From Phycisphaerae bacterium (GTDB lineage: Bacteria > Planctomycetota > Phycisphaerae > Sedimentisphaerales > Anaerobacaceae), in contig JAUVVQ010000012.1 of assembly GCA_030604525.1 (NCBI GenBank), positions 1-59,752 of the forward strand: a stretch of 59,752 nt of DNA, written 5' to 3'. Positions 46,592-56,715 of this stretch are shown piece by piece (within the stretch, counting starts at the first letter, position 1; the number at the start of each line of letters is the position of its first letter). A model generated the notes under the pieces. That model had not been told where the DNA came from, made no database searches, and saw only the letters and a program-made list of their open reading frames with translations. A program made the position numbers and the translations under genes.

Positions 46592-48481
46592 ATGAAAAAA
46601 CTTGCATATATCAATCACAAAAGAAGAAATTACCAGCTTTTATTATTCACGATTTTGCTCAGCATATTTTTCAATGTTGGCGTTAAATACTGTTCTGCCA
46701 AAGAATACCATATCTGGGAAAAAATTCAGATTACCCTTCGTGCCCAAAGTGATTATGAAAATCCCTATACGGAAACAGAGGTTTGGGTTAATCTTAAAGG
46801 GCCGGATTTTAACAAGTGGTGTTATGGCTTCTGGGACGGAGGTAAAATATTTCGAGTACCTATCCTTGCAACAGTGCCGGGGAAATGGGAATGGCAAAGC
46901 GGTTCAAATCAATCCGACCCCGGCTTGAACGGTCAAAAGGGAAAATTCACAGCCGTCAAATGGACAAAAAAGGAAAAAGAAAACAATCCTTGTCGAAGGG
47001 GTATGGTAAGACCCAGCTCAAATGGGCATACATTTGAATATACCGACGGGACAACTTTTTTCTTGCTCGGCGATACCTGGTGGCCTGCAGGAACTTACAG
47101 ATACCCCTGGTATGAGGATGATAAGAAGCGGCCAATTGGGCCTAAAACAGGTTTCAAGGATTACGTAAGATTCCGCAAAAAGCAGGGTTTCAACTGTATA
47201 GCAATGATTGCAGCTTTTCCAAACTGGGCTAACGATGATAAGCCGGGAGAACTTGAGACAAAAAACGGCATTGAAATACGCGGGGCCTGGCAGCAGCAAG
47301 GAACAAACAGTGCTAAAGATATGTACGATGAAGAAGGGGAGCGGCCTTTTCTTTTCCCGGGTAAGGTGCCGGGATATGAAAATTACTTTCCCGATGTCGA
47401 CCGTATTAATCCTGAATACTTCCAGAATCTTGACAGGAAGATAGATTATCTGAATTCACAGGGCTTTGTCCCTTTTATGGAAGTTGCACGTCGCGATATA
47501 GGGCCTGCCTGGAAGCAGTTTTACAAATGGCCTGAATCCTATATAAGATACATCCAGTATGTCTGGAGCAGATACCAGGCAAATATCTGTTTTTTCAGTC
47601 CGATTCATTTTGACTGGGATGGTTCACTTCCGGCAGAGGATTGGAATGAAGCGGCAAACAAAGTTATTGACACTTACGGTCATCCCCCATTTGGTACACT
47701 GGTCAGTTGTAATTCAACCGGCACATCTTTGGAGAATTTCGGGCATGTTGATAAAGCAAAATGGATTTCATTCCATCAAATAGGTAATTTTCATCACCGC
47801 TTCGGACACGGGCACCGAAGTTATCGTTTGCTTACCGATATATACCATACTAAACCTGTTATTCCGGCCATTAACGGGGAGCCATACTATGACGGTCAGC
47901 ACGAAACCAAACCCGGCTCAATGACCGCGGCAATGTATTGTCGTTCAGCAATGTACGGAAGCGTGTTATCAGGCGGTCTTGGAGGCCACATTTATGGCTG
48001 CGGAAAAGAAGGCTATGAAGGCGGGGCAATATGGGGCGGAAATGTGGAAAAAGCAGCTAAAAACAAAATCTGGGATGGTATAAAATGGCCTTCTGGAAAT
48101 CAAATGCAGTTCCTTCGGAAATTTATTTTATCAGAAGGGAAGCAATACCAGGACCTTGTACCCAAAAACGATTTGCTTGAGCCAAATAAATCCGGGACTG
48201 AAAACGATTGGATGCAGTGGGCTTATTGTGCACGGACTCCTGATAAGAAATTGTTTCTTATATATTTCGAGAAGGGCTGTGAGCAATCGGAGTTATCAGG
48301 GTTAATTCCGAGCGGCAACTATAAATCAATCTGGTACAATCCCCGCAACGGCAGGTGGAATCAGGAAATCATTCTGACCACAGGTAAAAACGGCAAAGTT
48401 CAACTCCCTAAGTTCCCAGGCGGCTTATCAAAATCTGAAATCGACTGGGGAATGAAGCTCATTTTGACGGAGCAAGATTAG
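46592..48481 (+). CDS. GH140-like (DUF5060/DUF4038) exported glycosidase
   Basis: The 629-residue protein has a signal peptide (YQLLLFTILLSIFFNVGVKY), then a beta-sandwich DUF5060-like domain (to about 125) and an apiosidase-like DUF4038 TIM barrel beginning with FEYTDGTTFFLLGDTWWPAG, with NRIN-like, VARRDIGPAW and AINGEPYYDG segments, where the Glu in NGEPYYDG is a likely catalytic residue. A C-terminal beta domain ends in WYNPRNGRW. Apiosidases cut plant cell wall side chains; the substrate here is unknown. It stands alone, preceded by the 611-bp region. Confidence 0.78.
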   Translation: MKKLAYINHKRRNYQLLLFTILLSIFFNVGVKYCSAKEYHIWEKIQITLRAQSDYENPYTETEVWVNLKGPDFNKWCYGFWDGGKIFRVPILATVPGKWEWQSGSNQSDPGLNGQKGKFTAVKWTKKEKENNPCRRGMVRPSSNGHTFEYTDGTTFFLLGDTWWPAGTYRYPWYEDDKKRPIGPKTGFKDYVRFRKKQGFNCIAMIAAFPNWANDDKPGELETKNGIEIRGAWQQQGTNSAKDMYDEEGERPFLFPGKVPGYENYFPDVDRINPEYFQNLDRKIDYLNSQGFVPFMEVARRDIGPAWKQFYKWPESYIRYIQYVWSRYQANICFFSPIHFDWDGSLPAEDWNEAANKVIDTYGHPPFGTLVSCNSTGTSLENFGHVDKAKWISFHQIGNFHHRFGHGHRSYRLLTDIYHTKPVIPAINGEPYYDGQHETKPGSMTAAMYCRSAMYGSVLSGGLGGHIYGCGKEGYEGGAIWGGNVEKAAKNKIWDGIKWPSGNQMQFLRKFILSEGKQYQDLVPKNDLLEPNKSGTENDWMQWAYCARTPDKKLFLIYFEKGCEQSELSGLIPSGNYKSIWYNPRNGRWNQEIILTTGKNGKVQLPKFPGGLSKSEIDWGMKLILTEQD

Positions 48482-48555
48482 TAAAAATTGCTCCGGCTCG
48501 ACTAATTGAACGGCATACTGTCTTTGGGCCAAATTAGCTGTGTTTTCAGCGCTAT

Positions 48556-49890
48556 TTATTTGCAGCGCACCCTATCCATAATATCATCAGTGCCGGCATC
48601 CGGACCCAGAGACGCCAAAGTATATTCCCTGTCCGTCTCAAGAATACTTCCAAGCTCGTGGAAGAATTCATTCCTTGCTGCGGCACTATCAAAATTAGCT
48701 TGTGACCACTTACTCGTGTACCCCAAACCCGCCTGTCGCTGCAGAACAGAATGGGCATAAACGATACATGCTCCTTTCAAAAACACCGGCACGAGAGGCG
48801 CAAGCTCGCTGGATTCGAAACTGTCAACAAATTTCTGACCGGGGATGTTCATTTCCGTCCCCGCTACCACCGGCAGATTTCGTCTTTCCGCCTTTTCCAC
48901 AAAGCGGTAAAGATTTTGCAGTTTTTCATCCTGCGCATCCGGGCTGAAGTTACGGTCCGGAATGGTATTGACCACTCCAAGGCCGCAATCAACAAACAGG
49001 TCAAGGAGTTTGTCGATTTGCTTTTCTCCCTCTGACGTGCCGTCCAGCCAGGTCAAAGCCGGTATTCCGCCTGCAGCCAGAATAAATCGGCTGGTTTGTT
49101 CAAGTTTTGGAAAATCTCCGGCATCGGGCTGAACATATCCGACACCGCCTTTTTTCATCGTTTTGGCTCTGATTGTATTCAGCAGCTCCTGACCTTCCGG
49201 CAGTTCGAGCGATGATATATCTACGCCAAGTTTTTCAGACCAAAAATCAACAAGCTTTCTTCCCTTGCCGAAAATCTGCTTTGCCTTGCGTGCATAAGCC
49301 AGGCAAATGTGACGTTCCGTAGCATTTCCGGAAGGCGTAAGCGTCAGCACATCCTTTTCGTAATCCAGATGAACGCCTCGAAGATACTCATTGACGCGAT
49401 TCAGTAAATCCACATTCCTCTGTCTGGAAGTTCCGGAGAGATTATCGAGAAATTCCTGCTGCTGCGGTTGTAACTCCGCTTTGGGAAATCCAACACCCAT
49501 AAAATAACATATCCCCGGTTCGCCCGGCGAATTAATAACCTTATCCGCAAACTCGGGTACGAAAACACGAGTCTCAAGTCCGACACATACCTTAAGCCCA
49601 ACCATTTTGCCGGCTTCGATGAATTCTTCAAGACCATCAAGCACATCAAAATCGACAATGCCAGCCGCTGCCAGCCCTTCTTTACGGCTAAGCCAAGCAA
49701 GTTTGCTCGGCGAATATCCATAACTGTTATAGGAAAAAAATGTATGACAATGAAGGTTGATATACGAGCCGGTCTCCGGTAATTTTATCCGGCCGGTTCG
49801 GGTATTTTCGCACAACTCTTTCAAGGCCCGCTTTCTCTGCTCGGGTTTGAAACTATCCAGCTTTCGTTCAAGCTCGTCTATTAAAACCAT
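48556..49890 (-). CDS. PHP-domain metal-dependent phosphoesterase
   Basis: From the ATG at 49890 (MVLIDELERKLDSF) the protein has 444 residues; the open frame to 49947 is possible. The PHP motif INLHCHTFFSYNSYGYSP with GIVDFDVLDGLEEF gives the first metal ligands, followed by GLETRVFVPEF and VAGTEMN. The PHP core is interrupted by a long segment (about 150-290) with HICLAYARKA. Substrate unknown; PHP proteins include histidinol phosphatases and polymerase-associated domains. It is encoded just before the GH130 gene on the same strand order. Confidence 0.78.
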   Translation of the reverse strand: MVLIDELERKLDSFKPEQRKRALKELCENTRTGRIKLPETGSYINLHCHTFFSYNSYGYSPSKLAWLSRKEGLAAAGIVDFDVLDGLEEFIEAGKMVGLKVCVGLETRVFVPEFADKVINSPGEPGICYFMGVGFPKAELQPQQQEFLDNLSGTSRQRNVDLLNRVNEYLRGVHLDYEKDVLTLTPSGNATERHICLAYARKAKQIFGKGRKLVDFWSEKLGVDISSLELPEGQELLNTIRAKTMKKGGVGYVQPDAGDFPKLEQTSRFILAAGGIPALTWLDGTSEGEKQIDKLLDLFVDCGLGVVNTIPDRNFSPDAQDEKLQNLYRFVEKAERRNLPVVAGTEMNIPGQKFVDSFESSELAPLVPVFLKGACIVYAHSVLQRQAGLGYTSKWSQANFDSAAARNEFFHELGSILETDREYTLASLGPDAGTDDIMDRVRCK

Positions 49891-50054
49891 TTTTTGCTCT
49901 ACAAAATTAACAGGGATATATAGATTTTTCTGTTCGCAGGTTTGCAATCAAGTTCGCAGAGATACACCCACTTAGTAAACAACAACGCAAATTGACCAAA
50001 GAAGTATACGGCTAAGCTAAAGAAAACAAAGGAGCAGGCAGCTGCATTAACACA

Positions 50055-51014
50055 CTAACTTACCTTTGGGCAGGACATAACATAATCCACAAGCTCGCTG
50101 AATTTTGCAGTGGCAACGGCAACGGTACAGTCAGCAGCGCCATAGTATAGATTTACCTGGTCGGTTTCTTTTTGTACAGTAATTCCAGTGGGGAAAACAA
50201 CGCCATTTACGTCACCGACACGTTCATAAGGCGCCTGCGGTCCCAGAATCCACTCATCGCTTCGTCTTAAGACCCGCCAGGGTTCTTCTAAATCAAGCAA
50301 AGCCACACCCATTCGATAAATTGCCCCAGCGCTTGTGGAGCGAACACCATGATAGAAGATTATCCACCCTTGTTCAGTTTCTACCGGTTGGCAGGCCAGG
50401 CCAACTCTTTGGCCATCCCAATAAGCGGTTCTGGCTTTTATAAGACTTATGTGGTCGCCCCAATGTTTCAAATCAGGAGAAAAACTGAGCCATATATGTG
50501 CTTCACCTCGAACAATAGGACGGTGTATCAAAGCAAATCGTCCTCTAAATCTTCTCGGGAAAAGACAGGCATCTTTGTCCTCCGGCGGCAGAAGCGCTCC
50601 AAGTCTTGCATAGTTTCTAAAGTTTTTAGTAATAGCGAGGGAGACAACCGGCCCACCTACACTAAAAGAAGTGTAAGTTATAGCGAACTGCTTTTGCTCC
50701 TCTAACCATATCATACGAGGGTCCTCAAGACCCCATTTTTCTTCCCGAGAATTCTGGTCCGCTACGAAAGTAGGTGTTGAATCGATGCGCCAGTTCGTAA
50801 ATCCATCTTCGCTCCGGGCAACGGTTAAATGAGAAAAGCCCCGCATATCCTCGACACGGATTAATAGGACAGTATCGTTATTTAATTTAACTGCTCCCGG
50901 GTTAAAAACAGCATTGGCAGGATAAGGCCAGTTTCCAGGAGTTAAAATAGGATTACCCTCATATCTTTTAAACAGTTTATTAGCTTTTTCCTGGCGTAGT
51001 AAAAGGTCGCTCAT
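50055..51014 (-). CDS. GH130 beta-mannoside phosphorylase-like protein
   Basis: The 319-residue five-bladed propeller has the family segments NPILTPGNWPYPANAVFNPG, RVEDMRGFSHLTVARS, WGLEDPRMIW (catalytic Asp region), KDACLFPRRFRGRFALIHRP and WDGQRVGLACQPVETEQGW with YHGVR. GH130 enzymes phosphorolyse beta-1,2- or beta-1,4-mannosides. There is no signal peptide, so it acts in the cytosol. The exact linkage cannot be read. It lies upstream of the PHP gene and next to glycan genes. Confidence 0.88.
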   Translation of the reverse strand: MSDLLLRQEKANKLFKRYEGNPILTPGNWPYPANAVFNPGAVKLNNDTVLLIRVEDMRGFSHLTVARSEDGFTNWRIDSTPTFVADQNSREEKWGLEDPRMIWLEEQKQFAITYTSFSVGGPVVSLAITKNFRNYARLGALLPPEDKDACLFPRRFRGRFALIHRPIVRGEAHIWLSFSPDLKHWGDHISLIKARTAYWDGQRVGLACQPVETEQGWIIFYHGVRSTSAGAIYRMGVALLDLEEPWRVLRRSDEWILGPQAPYERVGDVNGVVFPTGITVQKETDQVNLYYGAADCTVAVATAKFSELVDYVMSCPKVS

Positions 51015-51207
51015 ATCTCAATCCCAATCAATATCCTCAAGATAATATCGTTTCGCTTTCATACAATCTCACTATTTAATCGGTAACCGGCATATTTTTC
51101 TACAATTTAACTTCCCAGGTCAAAAATAAAATAGAAAAAAGTGACCAGGGTCTTTAAAAACTTTTATCACAAGTTTCATTACTAATTCATACCCATCCAA
51201 AAAAACT

Positions 51208-53415
51208 TCAGGCCTTTATCAATTGGGTTTGATATAAATTTTGATACAAGGGACAGGTTTCCATAAGTTTGTCATGCCATCCCTGGGCGATAATCCGTCC
51301 ATCATCCAAAACCACAATGATATCTGCACTAATAACGGTACTAAATCTATGAGCAATTATAAAGGTAGTTCTATCCTTCGTAATGTTTTTAAGAGCTTTA
51401 TGGATTTTTGCCTCACTATCAGCATCAACCTGGCTGGTCGCTTCGTCGAAAATCAAGATGTTTGGATTTTTTAAGATAGCCCTTGCTATAACAATCCTCT
51501 GCAACTGGCCGCCACTAAGTCCTGCTCCCTGCTCGCCAATGATTGTCTCATAACCACGTGGTAGAGAAACAATAAATTCGTGTGCATATGAACGCTTGGC
51601 GGCCTCTATTATCTGTTCAGTATCTGCACCGAATCTTCCATAAGCGATATTAGCAGCAACAGTATCGTTGAAGGTAACGATATTCTGTGTAACCATTGCT
51701 ATCTGGGATCTCAAACTGCGAATAGTTGCCTGGCGAATATCCTTGCCGTCTATTAAGATTTGACCGCTGTCAGGGTCATAAAATCGCGGCAGCAAATTAG
51801 CCAGAGTGGTCTTCCCCGAACCATTTGGCCCTACAATAGCAACGTTGCATCCTGCCTGAACAGAAAGGTTCAAATCCTTGAGAACTGGTGTTGCCGAACC
51901 CGGGTAGGTAAAAGTCACGTTTACGAACTCAATCTTATTTTTTACAGGTGACAGCTCGTAAGCTTTGCTTGATTCGGCTTCCACGGGAGTATCCATCACG
52001 GCAAAAACTCTTTCAGCGGCAGCTTCGGCCTCCTGGGCTTTATTCCAGATACCACTGGTCTTTCTGACAGCTTCCGCAGCGGCGCCAAGCAAAATCAGTA
52101 AGCCGAAAAACTCAGAACCTTCCATTTGACTCCGCGTAACCCAGTGTACCCCGACAATAAGCGCCAGGGCGCCACCAATCATCCCAAGCACTTCCAGGAC
52201 AGGCATTGTGGCAGCATTAACTTCTGCAATTTTAAGCTGTTGTTTCAACAATCTATTATTTATATTCTTGAAGCTTTTTGTTTCATACTGCTGTTGATTA
52301 TATACCTTTACCACTTTAAGACCTGCCATAACCTCCTGTAATTTGGAAAGCATCTCTGATGCCGCCATCAAAGATTTCCTCGTAGCTTTTTTCATCTTTC
52401 TTCCAAAGATATAAAGCAGTCCTAAAACCATCGGTGCAGCACAAAGAAATATTAAAGTAAGCTGCCAGTTCAGCAGCATTGCACAGAGCAGCATAAAAAA
52501 GGCATTTAATGGTTCTCGCAGAGCTTTCCCGAGCAGCACTTTGATGGCTGCGCCCACTACGCCGGTATCACGCACAATCCTACTGATGGAATCGGTAGGC
52601 CTTTCATTCGCAAAAGTACTCATAGGAACATTCATAAGGTGGGCAACAGCATCTTCTCTTAAATGGTTGGTTGCCACCTGCACCACTTCATAGGCTATAT
52701 AACTTTGAAAAAATTTTGCCAAACATCTAATCACGGTTATAAGCGAAATGCCGATTATAATAAAGATTACCGCCTTGGTTTTGCTGGCCACGGTTTGCTC
52801 CCTTGGCAGAAAGCTTACAGTCCATTGTGCGTTTTTTATAAGCCATAGTTTTAATGACCAGGTCATCCTGCGAAACCTGCCCCAATCTAAACTTGCAATA
52901 TAATCCTTGTTTTTGATAGTGTTCATCGAAAGGGTTTCGAGCTTCAACTCATTCCCACTGCCAAGCCGTTTAAGCTGCACAGGGATTTTGTCTTTTTGTG
53001 TAGTAGCAAGCTCCTGGAGCATTTTGGAAAAGGAAACTTTTTTATTATCCTCAGAAGTCAAAAAGTCACCCACTCCCACAATTCTGTCTTCAGTTTTCAG
53101 ACCGGCAGCCTCCGCTATGCCTGCCTCTTTGATTCCAGAGACTACAAGACGGTAAGCTATATTTTCATTACCTTCGCCCGTAATAATATCAGTAGCATTT
53201 GGTACATATATTTTCAGGCCGTATTGATATTCGCTGGCCTTTCGATCCACCCACCCATGCAGCCCTTCCTGACCAAGCATAACCTTCATTAAGGGGATAA
53301 CAGTCATAAAGCTTACGGACAGCAGGATTGCTACGACAACAGCGCCGAGAAAAGTCCCGATAACCCTTGGCCATTGCGGCCAAATATATTTAAACACTCT
53401 CTTAAAATAAGTCAT
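51208..53415 (-). CDS. MsbA-like ABC exporter with inserted PDZ-like domain
   Basis: From the ATG at 53415 the protein has 735 residues (744 from the open-frame start at 53442). It is a half-transporter: six membrane helices then a nucleotide-binding domain with Walker A GPNGSGKT, signature LSGGQLQR, Walker B ILIFDEATS and the H-loop IIAHRFS. Between the first helix (residues 28-50) and the second (224-242) is an insertion of about 170 residues. Residues 97-172 read as a PDZ domain: SGIKEAGIAEAAGLKTEDRI, VGVGDF and VQLKRLGSG. By topology this insert lies outside the cytoplasm. Substrate is unknown; lipid or glycolipid export is likely from the MsbA resemblance. Confidence 0.85.
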   Translation of the reverse strand: MTYFKRVFKYIWPQWPRVIGTFLGAVVVAILLSVSFMTVIPLMKVMLGQEGLHGWVDRKASEYQYGLKIYVPNATDIITGEGNENIAYRLVVSGIKEAGIAEAAGLKTEDRIVGVGDFLTSEDNKKVSFSKMLQELATTQKDKIPVQLKRLGSGNELKLETLSMNTIKNKDYIASLDWGRFRRMTWSLKLWLIKNAQWTVSFLPREQTVASKTKAVIFIIIGISLITVIRCLAKFFQSYIAYEVVQVATNHLREDAVAHLMNVPMSTFANERPTDSISRIVRDTGVVGAAIKVLLGKALREPLNAFFMLLCAMLLNWQLTLIFLCAAPMVLGLLYIFGRKMKKATRKSLMAASEMLSKLQEVMAGLKVVKVYNQQQYETKSFKNINNRLLKQQLKIAEVNAATMPVLEVLGMIGGALALIVGVHWVTRSQMEGSEFFGLLILLGAAAEAVRKTSGIWNKAQEAEAAAERVFAVMDTPVEAESSKAYELSPVKNKIEFVNVTFTYPGSATPVLKDLNLSVQAGCNVAIVGPNGSGKTTLANLLPRFYDPDSGQILIDGKDIRQATIRSLRSQIAMVTQNIVTFNDTVAANIAYGRFGADTEQIIEAAKRSYAHEFIVSLPRGYETIIGEQGAGLSGGQLQRIVIARAILKNPNILIFDEATSQVDADSEAKIHKALKNITKDRTTFIIAHRFSTVISADIIVVLDDGRIIAQGWHDKLMETCPLYQNLYQTQLIKA

Positions 53416-53552
53416 ATCAATAACACCAAACATTAGACACAATAAACTTGAAACGATAGCAAACCGACCTCATACGGTCAAGCAGAAAGAAAAGATAAGT
53501 TGACCATACTTGCTTGTTCTGCTATTTTAATTCCTTTTTAAGGCATAGTAAA

Positions 53553-54185
53553 ATGAAGATTGAGCGAATAATAGTCGGAGCTTACGAAACCAATTGTTAT
53601 ATTATACGAAGAAACTCAGAAACTGCTGCTTGTCTTATCATAGACCCTGGAATAGAAGCTGAGCCGTCTGTTCGTTTTCTTGAAAAACAAGGCCTGAATC
53701 CAATTGCTGTTGTTCTAACTCACGGCCATATAGACCATATCGGAGGATTGGAAGCTCTCAGAGCAAAATATCCGGACATTAAAGTTCACATCCATAAACT
53801 TGATTCCGATATGCTGACAGGCCAAAAAAGTAACTTATCTGAATTAATGGGTCCAGCTTTCACAACAAAGCCCGCGGATATTCTTCTGGAAGAATACGAT
53901 TCTATAAAAGAAGCCGGCATTGAACTTGAGGTGCTGCACACCCCCGGACACACGCCGGGGGGAATATGTCTTTATGAAAAAAATGAAGGAATTCTATTTG
54001 TAGGGGACACGCTCTTTGCCGGCTCGATTGGAAGAACGGATTTCCCCGAAGGAAGCACAAGCGAATTATTGGAAAGCATACGGGATAAACTTTTCACCCT
54101 GCCGGAGAAGACTGTCTGTTACCCCGGCCATGGCAACAGAACCACAATCGCCCACGAAAAAGCACACAACCCATTTCTTCAGTAG
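53553..54185 (+). CDS. glyoxalase-II-like metallo-hydrolase
   Basis: The ATG at 53553 gives 210 residues. Metal motifs are VVLTHGHIDHIGG, LHTPGHTPGGICLY, FVGDTLFAGSIGRTDFP and YPGHGNRTTI, all ligands present. Such proteins hydrolyse thioesters, for instance S-lactoylglutathione, but in bacteria without glutathione the substrate is uncertain. The extended open frame to 53514 lacks a ribosome site. It is convergent with ymdB; an 8-bp hairpin overlaps its stop. Confidence 0.88.
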   Translation: MKIERIIVGAYETNCYIIRRNSETAACLIIDPGIEAEPSVRFLEKQGLNPIAVVLTHGHIDHIGGLEALRAKYPDIKVHIHKLDSDMLTGQKSNLSELMGPAFTTKPADILLEEYDSIKEAGIELEVLHTPGHTPGGICLYEKNEGILFVGDTLFAGSIGRTDFPEGSTSELLESIRDKLFTLPEKTVCYPGHGNRTTIAHEKAHNPFLQ

Positions 54186-54217
54186 TCTAACTTCAGTTCT
54201 TTAATTAACAGTTAGAC
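54185..54217. terminator. possible bidirectional terminator hairpin
   Basis: GTCTAACT (54185-54192) pairs with AGTTAGAC (54210-54217) around 17 nt, between convergent genes. There is no T-run, so termination strength is doubtful. Confidence 0.3.
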
Positions 54218-54249
54218 AACATACACCCGGCTCAGAGACATTCGTAATA

Positions 54250-55101
54250 TCAAAAGCTATTATTAAAATACTCCGGCTTGCCGTCATCGCTATCGTAAGC
54301 CCTGGAGTCCACTTTATCCGACTTGACAGAAATTCGTTCAATGCTTTCTGCTGTTTTACTGTTACTATCAACCTTAACAAGAATGGCGTTTATCAACACA
54401 TCATCAACAGCTATCTCAAAAGGTATGGGCATCTGTGTTCTAAACGATTTTATAACGCTTTCCACATTTCGCCCCAGAACTGAATGATGAGGGCCGGTCA
54501 TACCAACATCAGTAATATAAGCAGTCCCTTTAGGCAGCAGCTTTTCATCAGCAGTAACTACATGCGTATGAGTGCCGAAAACACAACTTACCCTTCCATC
54601 GAGGTAGTAACCCATAGCGATTTTTTCGCTTGTGGCCTCTGCATGGAAATCGACAAAGATTACATCTGCCTCCTCTTTTAAGGAAGGCAGGATTTTGTCA
54701 ACGGCGTTAAAAGGACAATCAGCCGGCTTCATAAAAATACGCCCAATCAAATTAATGACACCGACGGTCGGCCCCTTGCCGGTTTTATAAACAGCCGTTC
54801 CTTTACCGGCTGCAAATTCAGACAAGTTTGCAGGACAAACAATGTTGTCTTCTTTTTCCAGGGTGGGGATTATATCTCTTTTACGGTAAGTATGGTCTCC
54901 AAGCGTTATAAGCTGAACACCATAACGAAGCAACTTCTGGTAAATATTTTCAGTTAAACCAGAACCGCCTGCGGCATTCTCAGCATTAGCAATCACACAA
55001 TCGACATCCAGCTCTTTGACAAGCTTCGTTAGCTTCTCGGCAAGGACGCTTCTGCCTGGTCGTCCCACCACATCACCAATACAAAGAACTTTTAACTTCA
55101 T
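54250..55101 (-). CDS. ymdB: YmdB-family metallophosphoesterase
   Basis: From the ATG at 55101 the protein has 283 residues. Motifs are LCIGDVVGRPGR, ANAENAAGGSGL, TLGDHTYRKRDI, VDFHAEATSEK, FGTHTHVVTAD and YITDVGMTGPHHSVLG, the metal site of the TIGR00282/YmdB family. Bacillus YmdB is a 2',3'-cyclic nucleotide phosphodiesterase that affects RNA turnover and development. It directly follows the RNase Y gene, the same pairing as in Bacillus. A longer frame begins at TTG at 55131. A 30-residue C-terminal extension (SRAYDSDDGKPEYFNN) is unusual. Confidence 0.9.
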   Translation of the reverse strand: MKLKVLCIGDVVGRPGRSVLAEKLTKLVKELDVDCVIANAENAAGGSGLTENIYQKLLRYGVQLITLGDHTYRKRDIIPTLEKEDNIVCPANLSEFAAGKGTAVYKTGKGPTVGVINLIGRIFMKPADCPFNAVDKILPSLKEEADVIFVDFHAEATSEKIAMGYYLDGRVSCVFGTHTHVVTADEKLLPKGTAYITDVGMTGPHHSVLGRNVESVIKSFRTQMPIPFEIAVDDVLINAILVKVDSNSKTAESIERISVKSDKVDSRAYDSDDGKPEYFNNSF

Positions 55102-55131
55102 AAATTTTCTTAAAACAGCTTGGTTAATCAA

Positions 55132-56715
55132 TTATTTAGCATATTCAATGCATCGAACTTCACGCAGCAAAGTAACCTGAATTTCTCCCGGGTATGCCAT
55201 CTCGGCCTCGATTTTATTAGCTATATCACGCGCTATTTTCATTGAAGATTCATCATCAATCTTTTCAGCATCGACTATAACCCGGATTTCTCTCCCGGCC
55301 TGAATTGCGTAGGCGTTCTGGACACCCTTAAAACCGCTTGCGATTTCCTCGAGTTTTTCCAGCCGTTTGATATACCTCTCCAGCGTTTCTCTTCGGGCAC
55401 CAGGCCTGGAAGCACTAATAGCATCCGCAGCAGAAACCAAAGGCGTATAAGGATTATCAGCCGGAACATCACCATGATGGCCTAAAACAGCATTTAAAAT
55501 AATGGGTGACTCTTTGAATCGTTTGAGGAAATTAGCACCAATTTCGGGGTGGCTGCCTTCGATCTCGTGGTCCATCGCCTTGCCTATATCGTGCAACAAG
55601 CCGGCCCTTCTTGCAATAGCTCCGTCAAGATTAAGCTCATCAGCCATAACTTGTGATAATGAAGCAACTTCTATGCTGTGACGAAGAACGTTTTGTCCGA
55701 AACTTGTTCGATAATGCAAAGAGCCAATCGCACTCAGGACTCTGTTGTCTAATCCTCTGACGTTCGCTTCCACAGCAGCATTTTTACCCAGCTGCAGGAC
55801 TTTGAGATTTACATCTTTCTTGGTTTGAGCGACAAGCTCTTCAATTCTTGAAGGGTGGATTCTGCCATCCTGGATAAGTCGTTCCATAGCGAGCCGTGCC
55901 GCCTCCCGACGTACCGGATTAAAAGCGCTTATTACAATCACACCGGGCGTATCGTCAACTATCACATCCACGCCGGTTGCCTTTTCGAATGCTCGGATAT
56001 TACGCCCTTCTCTTCCGATAATCCGGCCTTTCATCTCATCATTCGGGATATCCACTGTCGAAACTGTTGCCTCACAGGTTTGTTCAGAGGCATAACGTTG
56101 AATGGCAACGGTAATTATCTCTCTGCTCTTTTGGTCCGCTTCTTCTTTAGCTTCTTCAACTTTGCGCTGAATCACAGCAGACATTTCATGCTCACATTCC
56201 TCTTCAAGACGCTTTAAAAGCAGTTTCTTTGCCTCTTCGACAGTCATCGCACTAATTTTGAGAAGCTGGTTCTTCTGCTGTGCCATTAATCCTGAAAGCT
56301 GCTTTTCTTTACTTTCAGCGTTATGCAATCTTCTTTCGATTTCCTTTTCACGCTTCTTCAGGGATTGCTCTTCCTGCTTGTAAAGTTCCGCCTGTCGGTC
56401 AAGGGCATCCTCGCGTTTTGTCAGCCGCATTTCAATCTCGCGTAATTCAGCTCTAAGTTGATTTGTTTCCGCAGTAACTTTTTCTTTCTGCTTTATGGAC
56501 TCCGCTGCGGCATCTATCTGAGCCGATTTGATTATATTCTCAGCTTCTTTCTTGGCGCCGTCAATTTGCCGCTGAAGGTCCTCCTGAAAAGTTTTTGCCC
56601 GTGTCTTCTTAATTATTTGAAATACAATAGACGCCAGGCAAACTCCAAGGATTAAACCAATAAGGGTAGTCAACCAGGGCGGTAAATATCCCATTTGCAT
56701 TATCATAGTTTCCAT
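55132..56715 (-). CDS. rny: ribonuclease Y
   Basis: The 527-residue endoribonuclease has an N-terminal membrane helix (LTTLIGLILGVCLASIVFQI), a long coiled coil, a KH domain (GRIIGREGRNIRAFEKATGV, DDTPGVIVISAFNP) and an HD domain (RHSIEVASLSQVM, LLHDIGKAMDHEIEGSHPEI). RNase Y starts mRNA decay at the membrane. All domains are complete and the length is standard. The downstream gene is ymdB. Confidence 0.97.
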   Translation of the reverse strand: METMIMQMGYLPPWLTTLIGLILGVCLASIVFQIIKKTRAKTFQEDLQRQIDGAKKEAENIIKSAQIDAAAESIKQKEKVTAETNQLRAELREIEMRLTKREDALDRQAELYKQEEQSLKKREKEIERRLHNAESKEKQLSGLMAQQKNQLLKISAMTVEEAKKLLLKRLEEECEHEMSAVIQRKVEEAKEEADQKSREIITVAIQRYASEQTCEATVSTVDIPNDEMKGRIIGREGRNIRAFEKATGVDVIVDDTPGVIVISAFNPVRREAARLAMERLIQDGRIHPSRIEELVAQTKKDVNLKVLQLGKNAAVEANVRGLDNRVLSAIGSLHYRTSFGQNVLRHSIEVASLSQVMADELNLDGAIARRAGLLHDIGKAMDHEIEGSHPEIGANFLKRFKESPIILNAVLGHHGDVPADNPYTPLVSAADAISASRPGARRETLERYIKRLEKLEEIASGFKGVQNAYAIQAGREIRVIVDAEKIDDESSMKIARDIANKIEAEMAYPGEIQVTLLREVRCIEYAK

